Source: Clostridiales bacterium UBA1777
GTDB taxonomy: Bacteria > Bacillota > Clostridia > Oscillospirales > Oscillospiraceae
Reading direction: 5' to 3'
DNA length: 13,674 nucleotides
Assembly: GCA_002315275.1 (NCBI GenBank)
Contig: DCGN01000161.1
Location: 2,945-16,618 of the forward strand
A program made the translations under genes and the position numbers. Below are positions 9,071 to 13,674 of this stretch, piece after piece (position 1 is the stretch's first letter; each line of letters begins with the position of its first letter). Below the pieces are notes generated by a model that was not told the DNA's origin, made no database searches, and saw only the letters and a program-made list of their open reading frames with translations.

Positions 9071-10813
9071 TTATACCTCATATCCTTTAGATTTTCTGTA
9101 TTTTTCCTGAAGTGCCAGCAGATCCTCGGCGCTGCTCGCGCCCGCCTTGCCGGAATGTATCCTGTTTATGTAGTCCTGCAGAGCCTGCGCACTGTTTTTC
9201 AGCACCTCCGGCTTTTGCAGAAGAGATACCAGTAAGCTCATTTCCTCGCCCGTCAGCTCGCCGGACAGCGCCGTGGTGCTCATGGCGCCGCCTGCGCGAA
9301 GGCGCGTGAGGATGACGGAGTAGATGTGTCCCAGAGCGGGAGCGGTAAACTCGGACGGATCGGGGAGGGAGGGCGTGCCCGCGAGAGAGGGCTCAAGATA
9401 GAGGAGCCTGATTATGCCCTCCTCGGCGACGGCCGAAGCGGGATCGTCATAGCGGAGCGCCTTTTGCGCGGGCTGAGCCTGCCTTTCGGGCATCGTCAGC
9501 CGGCGGGACTGCTCCGTTCTGGCCTTGGAGAGGATCGCCTTGCGCCGACGCTCTACCTCGGAGGCAACGGCATCTGCCGTGATGCCTGCCAAGGCGGCAA
9601 CGCGCATCGCGTATACCTGCCTTTCAACGGCACCGGGGAGCTTTGCGAGAAGCTCCGTGGCCTCCTTCAGAAAAGCGACCTTCTGATCGTCAGCCGTCAG
9701 ATCGTATTTATCCGTCACCGTTTTGAGCCTGTAATCGAGCTGATCCTGCGAGCCCTCGAGTATCTGCCGGAACGCCTCCGCGCCCTTGAGCTTTATGAAC
9801 TCGTCCGGATCCTTTGCACCGGTCATGCGCAGCACGCGCACCTTGAGATCGAGCTTTTCGAGGATGCCGATAGCGCGCTGAGCGGCCTTCGTGCCCGCGC
9901 CGTCGCTGTCATACGCGATGATGACCTCGTTTGTATAGCGGGAGATGAGCCGTGCCTGCTCGGGTGTGAGCGAGGTGCCGAGAGAGGCGACCGCACTGTC
10001 GAACCCTGCCTGATGCAGGCTCACGACATCGATATTGCCCTCAGATAATATAATGTACCCTGCTTTTGACTTTTTAGCCAGATTCATGGCAAAAAGGTTG
10101 CGGCTCTTGTTGAAAACAAGCGTTTCGGGGCTGTTCATATACTTTGGCTCGCCGTCTCCGAGAATACGGCCGGAGAAGCCGATAACGCTGCCGCGCACGT
10201 CGATAACGGGGAACATCAGCCTGCCGCGGAACGTGTCATAAAAGCCGGTGTTCTTGCCCTTGCGGACGAGACCCGCGTCAAACATCTCAAGGTCGGTGTA
10301 GCCCTTGGCGCGCATCGCGTTTCTGAGCGCATCCCACGTGTCGGGCGCAAAGCCGAGGCCGAACGTCTTCGCGACGGCGGGAGTGATGCGGCGCTTCTGC
10401 ATATAGTCTCTCGCAACCTGACCCGAGGGCTCGCCGAGAGCCTGAAAGAAGAACCTCGCGGCATCCTTATTCAAAGCGAGCATACGCGCTCTCTTCTGCT
10501 CCTCGCGGGAATTCTCGCGCTCGGGCATCGGCATATTCACGCGCTTTGCGAGAAACTCAACAGCCTCGGGGAACGTCAGCCCCTCGACCTCCATTATGAA
10601 ATTTATCACGCCGCCGCCCTTGCCGCAGCCGAAGCAGTGATATATCTGCCTGTCCGGCGATACGGAAAAGGATGGCGTTTTTTCGCTGTGGAACGGACAG
10701 AGCCCGAACATGTTCGACCCGCTCTTCTTGCCGAGGCGGACGTACTGCGAAACGACGTCAACGATATCGTTTCTGTCGGTAAGCTCCGTCAGAAAATTTT
10801 CGGAAAACTGCAT
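9071..10813 (-). CDS. dnaG: DNA primase DnaG
   Basis: Makes the RNA primers for lagging-strand replication, in contact with the replicative helicase. The length of 580 residues is usual for Firmicutes. An N-terminal CHC2-type zinc module (ligands C39, H42, C60, C63 in CPFHSEKTPSFSVSPD and YHCFGCGKGG) is followed by the primase core (about 110-245, with GLGFAPDTWDALRNAM). The TOPRIM fold has E258 in SEGNIDVVSLHQAG and D302/D304 in AYDSDGAGTKAAQRA as metal-binding residues. A C-terminal helicase-binding region (about 455-580) is poorly conserved. The usual EGYMD or EGF-D text of TOPRIM reads EGNID here, but the catalytic Glu and Asp are kept. Start ATG is 1 nt after the dgt stop, with GGTGAAG inside the end of dgt as ribosome site; its stop is 3 nt before rpoD. 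It is the second gene of a tight four-gene operon. Confidence 0.98.
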   Translation of the reverse strand: MQFSENFLTELTDRNDIVDVVSQYVRLGKKSGSNMFGLCPFHSEKTPSFSVSPDRQIYHCFGCGKGGGVINFIMEVEGLTFPEAVEFLAKRVNMPMPERENSREEQKRARMLALNKDAARFFFQALGEPSGQVARDYMQKRRITPAVAKTFGLGFAPDTWDALRNAMRAKGYTDLEMFDAGLVRKGKNTGFYDTFRGRLMFPVIDVRGSVIGFSGRILGDGEPKYMNSPETLVFNKSRNLFAMNLAKKSKAGYIILSEGNIDVVSLHQAGFDSAVASLGTSLTPEQARLISRYTNEVIIAYDSDGAGTKAAQRAIGILEKLDLKVRVLRMTGAKDPDEFIKLKGAEAFRQILEGSQDQLDYRLKTVTDKYDLTADDQKVAFLKEATELLAKLPGAVERQVYAMRVAALAGITADAVASEVERRRKAILSKARTEQSRRLTMPERQAQPAQKALRYDDPASAVAEEGIIRLLYLEPSLAGTPSLPDPSEFTAPALGHIYSVILTRLRAGGAMSTTALSGELTGEEMSLLVSLLQKPEVLKNSAQALQDYINRIHSGKAGASSAEDLLALQEKYRKSKGYEV

Positions 10814-10814
10814 A

Positions 10815-11825
10815 TTACTTCACCGTCCAGGCAAATGGGATGAAAAGCTCGCCGAATTTTTCCATGGCGTAGCCGTCCGTCATGCCGGAAATATAGTCGA
10901 CCGCGGCGCGCTCTATGCCCTCGGAGGCTACGACACCCTGCATATCGTCCGGCAGCCTTGCGGCGTCGGCGATATAGTGCTCATACAGCTTGAAGATAAC
11001 ACCGTCCACCTTGTTCTCCTCGGCCTTGGCAACGGGGTTCCTGTAGATATCCGAGTACATATACTTATGGAAGAAGTCGAAGACCTCCTGCATATCGGAG
11101 CTCATTCTGAGCTGACCGCCCGTGCTGTTCATGATGAGATCGTGTATGAGCGCGTTTATTCTTTCGCTGTTGCGCTCGCCGCAGCTGCTGCGGATGATGT
11201 ACGGCACCTCGTCCGCCGAGACTATGCCGGCGCGGATGGAATCGTCAAGATCATGGTTTATGTAGGCGATCCTGTCACACAGACGCACGACCGTTGCCTC
11301 GCGCGTATCGTCGGGAGCACCGTGGGTGTGGTTTAAAATACCCATGCGCGTTTCATAGCAGAGGTTGAGGCCTTTTCCGTCATGCTCGAGCTTGTCCACA
11401 ACGCGGAGGCTCTGCTCATAGTGCTTGAAGCCGCCGGGATATATGGAATTTAATGCGCGCTCGCCGGCGTGGCCGAACGGCGTATGGCCGAGGTCATGCC
11501 CCAACGCGATAGCCTCTGTGAGATCCTCGTTTAAGGAAAGCGCTCTCGCCACCGTCCTCGCGAGGCGGCTCACCTCGAGCGTGTGCGTCAGCCGCGTGCG
11601 GTAATGGTCTCCCTCCGGGCGGAGGAACACCTGCGTTTTGTGCTTCAGTCTGCGGAAGGACTTGGAGTGGGTTATTCTGTCAACATCGCGCTGAAAGCAC
11701 GTGCGGATATCGCACTCTTCTTCCTTTTCCGCGCGCCCTTTTGAATTCTCAGCCAGAACTCCGTACGGGCCAACGATAAGATGCTCTAACCGTTCTCTCT
11801 GTATCCTCGGACAGTCCATGCCCAT
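10815..11825 (-). CDS. dgt: dNTP triphosphohydrolase, Dgt-like
   Basis: An HD-domain enzyme of 336 residues that hydrolyses deoxynucleoside triphosphates to the deoxynucleoside and triphosphate, thereby tuning dNTP pools in the cytosol. The metal site is visible as H81 (RLTHTLEVSRLA), H110-D111 (GHDLGHTPFGHAGE) and D184 (CDRIAYINHDLDD). The leading block DVDRITHSKSFRRLKHKTQVF with EGDHYRTRLTHT is the Dgt signature. It lacks the long insertion of E. coli Dgt, which fits the shorter class called 'dGTPase-like', so dGTP need not be the preferred substrate. ATG 11825 has AAAGG about 6 nt upstream; a second ATG two codons in is the alternative. It is the first gene of the dgt-dnaG-rpoD-lyase run, with 1 nt between it and dnaG. 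Linkage of dgt to dnaG-rpoD is common in Clostridia. Confidence 0.93.
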   Translation of the reverse strand: MGMDCPRIQRERLEHLIVGPYGVLAENSKGRAEKEEECDIRTCFQRDVDRITHSKSFRRLKHKTQVFLRPEGDHYRTRLTHTLEVSRLARTVARALSLNEDLTEAIALGHDLGHTPFGHAGERALNSIYPGGFKHYEQSLRVVDKLEHDGKGLNLCYETRMGILNHTHGAPDDTREATVVRLCDRIAYINHDLDDSIRAGIVSADEVPYIIRSSCGERNSERINALIHDLIMNSTGGQLRMSSDMQEVFDFFHKYMYSDIYRNPVAKAEENKVDGVIFKLYEHYIADAARLPDDMQGVVASEGIERAAVDYISGMTDGYAMEKFGELFIPFAWTVK

Positions 11826-11884
11826 TCACCGCCTTTCAATAGTCTTATACGACGCAAATCCGTATTTCCCTTTATTTTTTCAGA

Positions 11885-11900
11885 TATTTTTTAAAAAATA
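11885..11900. repeat. perfect 16-bp AT palindrome
   Basis: TATTTTTTAAAAAATA is a perfect inverted repeat with no loop, 60 bp upstream of the dgt start. It may be bent or A-tract DNA acting as an UP element, or an operator for a dimeric regulator. By chance alone such AT palindromes are more common in AT-rich gaps. Confidence 0.5.
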
Positions 11901-11943
11901 ATGTTAAAACTGATATAGATGATAAAAACATATGATAAAACTG

Positions 11944-11972
11944 TTGAAAAGCCGAGCGATTTGTGATATAAA
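11944..11972 (+). promoter_or_regulatory. SigA promoter with extended -10 for the aminotransferase
   Basis: TTGAAA (11944-11949) and TATAAA (11967-11972) are 17 nt apart, and TGA precedes the -10 (TGn extension at 11964-11966). The start site near 11979 lies downstream of the ATG at 11932, which rules that ATG out as start. Confidence 0.8.
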
Positions 11973-11990
11973 CTACCTTATGCTGTTTCT

Positions 11991-11996
11991 AAGGAG
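11991..11996 (+). promoter_or_regulatory. ribosome binding site deciding the aminotransferase start
   Basis: AAGGAG lies 10 nt before ATG 12007. The upstream in-frame ATG at 11932 has no purine-rich site in front of it and lies before the promoter. Confidence 0.8.
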
Positions 11997-12006
11997 CCCT
12001 AAACAA

Positions 12007-13197
12007 ATGAAGTTCTCATCAAAGATAGACAGATGCCAGCTCTCTCCGATACGCAAGTTCGCGCCATATGCGCGCGCTGCGGAGAAGGCAGGCAAGAAGA
12101 TATACAGCCTTAATATAGGCAACCCCGATATAGCCACTCCCTCAGCCTACAAGGAAGCTCTCAGAAGCTACGATGCCGCAACCGTCGGCTACGGCCCGTC
12201 CGAGGGTCTCGAGGTCTACCTCAACGCCGTTATGAGCTATTACGACGTGAAGCTCGGCGTGAAGCTTGAAAAGGGCGAGGTCATCGCCACCACCGGCGGC
12301 AGCGAGGCGCTTTGCATCGCGGCAAACGCTCTGCTTGACGAGGGCGACGAGATAATCTGCCCCGAGCCGTTCTACCCCAATTACAGCACCTTCGTCACGA
12401 TTCCGGGCGGCAGGATCTGCCCCATGCCCACCACCCCCGAGAACGGCTACCGCTACGCCGTCAGAGAGCATGTTGAGGCATGCATCAATGAGCACACCAA
12501 GGCCATCCTCGTAACCAATCCCGGTAACCCGACGGGCTGCGTCCTCACCGAAGAGGAGATGCGCATCATGCTTGACGTTGCCAAGGAGCATGATCTTTTC
12601 CTCGTCTGCGATGAGGTCTACAGAGAGTTCGTGTATGACGGCAGCCCACTCCGCTCCGCTCTGCAGTACGAGGGCTACGATCAGAACCTCATAATAGTTG
12701 ACTCTGTTTCCAAGCGCTTCTCCGCCTGCGGCGCCCGCGTCGGCGTGCTGATCTCGAAGAACATGGAGTTCATGCATCACGCGATGAAGTGGTGTCAGGC
12801 GCGCCTCTGCCCGCCGACTGTCGACCAGATAGCCGCCGCCGCTCTTTACACGGTGGATGAGCATTATTTCGAGATGGTCAGAGAAGAGTACAAGCGCAGA
12901 AGAGACACGATGGTGTCCCGCCTGCAGGCCATCCCCGGCGTACAGTGCAAGATGCCGGACGGTGCGTTCTACCTCATGGCAACGCTTCCCGTTGACGATG
13001 CGGACAAGTTCCAGATGTGGCTGCTGACGGAGTTCGAAGGCGATGCGACCGTTATGTTCGCAAGCGGCGAGCCCTTCTATGCGACTCCCGGCAAGGGCAA
13101 AAACGAGGTGCGCCTCGCATACGTCATCAACTGCGATGCCATCAACGGCGCGATGGATGTTTTAGAGCGCGCTCTGAGAGAATACAATAATAAATAA
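12007..13197 (+). CDS. class I/II PLP aminotransferase (AspB-like)
   Basis: A 396-residue fold-type I aminotransferase that moves an amino group between an amino acid and a 2-oxo acid. Visible signature residues are SLNIGNPDIATP near the N-terminus (substrate loop), N174 in NPGNPTG, D202 in LVCDEVYREF (pyridine N), Schiff-base lysine K236 in DSVSKRFSACGARVG, and R369 in NEVRLAYV (alpha-carboxylate). The lysine motif S-V-S-K-R-[FY]-S-A-C-G-A-R differs from the classic SLSKTYAMTGWR of AspB and marks a separate subgroup often annotated simply as aspartate or PLP-dependent aminotransferase. The preferred amino acid is therefore uncertain. The frame stays open to an ATG at 11932, but the promoter at 11944-11972 and the AAGGAG at 11991 support 12007. 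The gene is monocistronic, with its own promoter and terminator, and is divergent from the dgt operon. Confidence 0.93.
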   Translation: MKFSSKIDRCQLSPIRKFAPYARAAEKAGKKIYSLNIGNPDIATPSAYKEALRSYDAATVGYGPSEGLEVYLNAVMSYYDVKLGVKLEKGEVIATTGGSEALCIAANALLDEGDEIICPEPFYPNYSTFVTIPGGRICPMPTTPENGYRYAVREHVEACINEHTKAILVTNPGNPTGCVLTEEEMRIMLDVAKEHDLFLVCDEVYREFVYDGSPLRSALQYEGYDQNLIIVDSVSKRFSACGARVGVLISKNMEFMHHAMKWCQARLCPPTVDQIAAAALYTVDEHYFEMVREEYKRRRDTMVSRLQAIPGVQCKMPDGAFYLMATLPVDDADKFQMWLLTEFEGDATVMFASGEPFYATPGKGKNEVRLAYVINCDAINGAMDVLERALREYNNK

Positions 13198-13203
13198 AAT
13201 CCG

Positions 13204-13233
13204 AAGGCTCCGACTTTGCGGTCGGGGCCTTTT
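13204..13233 (+). terminator. rho-independent terminator after the aminotransferase
   Basis: An 11-bp stem (13204-13214 with 13221-13231, one G-U pair) with a TTTGCG loop is followed by a short T-run. A second small hairpin (GCGCT, TTGA, AGCGC at 13237-13250, then ATTTTG) follows and may back it up. Confidence 0.85.
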
Positions 13234-13260
13234 CGCGCGCTTTGAAGCGCATTTTGTCGG

Positions 13261-13289
13261 TTGCGATACAATATACAGTATGATATAAT
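13261..13289 (+). promoter_or_regulatory. SigA promoter with extended -10 for the MBOAT gene
   Basis: TTGCGA (13261-13266) and a perfect TATAAT (13284-13289) are 17 nt apart, with TGA directly before the -10. The start site near 13296 leaves a leader of about 60 nt. Confidence 0.8.
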
Positions 13290-13354
13290 TTAATTATTAA
13301 TAAGGATATTCGGGCGCACATTACGGAGTGTGCCGCCGTTTTCGGGAGACTGAT

Positions 13355-13674
13355 ATGGTTTTTTCAAGCCTTTTGTTTCTATATGCGTTTCTGCCGCTGA
13401 GCCTCGCGGCGTACTTCCTGTGCAGAACGATGCGCGGCAAAAACATAAGCCTGCTCGTTTTTTCCCTCATCTTCTACACTTGGGGCGAGCCGAAGTATGT
13501 GCTTCTGCTTATGGCGATGTCCGCGTTCGACTGGTTGTTTGCGCTGCGCGTTGAAAGCGCCCGCGCTGCCGGCGCGAGGGACGGAGGCAAGCTGTGGCTC
13601 GTCCTCGCGTGCACAGTGAACCTCGGCCTCATCGGCTTTTTCAAGTACAGCGGGATGATATGCTCCGTCTTCGG
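13355..13674 (+). CDS. MBOAT family O-acyltransferase, N-terminal part
   Basis: Only the first 106 residues are in the window; the gene runs off the right edge. The text MVFSSLLFLYAFLPLSLAAYF, then SLIFYTWGEPKYVLLLMAMSAFDWL, and LGLIGFFKYSG is the typical start of the AlgI/DltB-like membrane-bound O-acyltransferases of Firmicutes. These move acetyl or other acyl groups onto exported polysaccharides or cell-wall polymers. Three hydrophobic helices are visible (about 4-22, 31-58 and 80-96). The catalytic histidine region lies beyond the window. ATG 13355 has GGGAG 6 nt upstream. It has its own consensus promoter and follows the aminotransferase terminator, so it is a separate unit. Family members are often followed by an SGNH/AlgJ-like partner, which would be outside this window. 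The acyl acceptor is unknown. Confidence 0.88.
   Translation, partial: MVFSSLLFLYAFLPLSLAAYFLCRTMRGKNISLLVFSLIFYTWGEPKYVLLLMAMSAFDWLFALRVESARAAGARDGGKLWLVLACTVNLGLIGFFKYSGMICSVF

Larger units (their letters stand above)
11826..12006. other. AT-rich divergent intergenic region, dgt / aminotransferase
   Basis: This 181-bp region is much richer in A+T than the rest of the window. It must carry the dgt operon promoter on the minus strand, but I see no unambiguous -35/-10 pair there; several TATA-like stretches compete. It also holds a 16-bp perfect AT palindrome (11885-11900), two near-copies of ATGATAAAA (about 11918-11941) and the plus-strand aminotransferase promoter. Confidence 0.6.

Overview
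The window reads as ordinary chromosomal (core) DNA from a GC-rich member of the Clostridia, most likely an Oscillospiraceae/Ruminococcaceae-type gut bacterium. The reasons are the dgt-dnaG-rpoD order, the PepF and 'M3, not PepF' oligopeptidases, an OmpR-type two-component pair, a DUF4349 lipoprotein, an MBOAT protein with an N-terminus typical of Firmicutes, strong GGAGG ribosome sites and consensus SigA promoters. This taxonomic call is inference from gene content and style. No rRNA, tRNA, CRISPR, insertion sequence, phage or integrase gene was seen.

Layout, left to right. (1) 1-911, minus: 3'-truncated DUF4349 lipoprotein. (2) 991-2694, minus: M3-family oligoendopeptidase of the non-PepF type. 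It is divergent, across about 160 bp holding two promoters, from (3) 2857-4653, plus: oligoendopeptidase F, which ends at a good terminator. (4) 4766-5440 and (5) 5437-6501, plus: response regulator and sensor kinase overlapping by ATGA. A perfect 16-bp hairpin at 6515-6550 separates them from the convergent minus operon. (6) 11825 down to 6568, minus: dgt, dnaG, rpoD and a PatB/MalY-like PLP C-S lyase, with gaps of 1, 3 and 10 nt. This is a macromolecular-synthesis operon. (7) 12007-13197, plus: class I aminotransferase with its own promoter and terminator. (8) 13355 to the window end, plus: N-terminal part of an MBOAT (AlgI/DltB-like) acyltransferase with its own promoter.

How the genes work together. 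dgt (dNTP pool), dnaG (replication priming) and rpoD (housekeeping sigma factor) link nucleotide supply, replication and transcription in one transcript; the PatB-like lyase appears to be a translationally coupled passenger. The two M3 peptidases would finish peptide degradation to amino acids in the cytoplasm, and the two PLP enzymes could then work on amino acids. The two-component system has almost no extracytoplasmic sensor, so it probably senses the membrane.

I looked for an unusual system and did not find one. The most notable points are the lyase placed after rpoD, the head-to-head M3 peptidase pair, a 16-bp AT palindrome in the dgt/aminotransferase intergenic region, the double-anchored DUF4349 protein, and two start codons that should be moved downstream.
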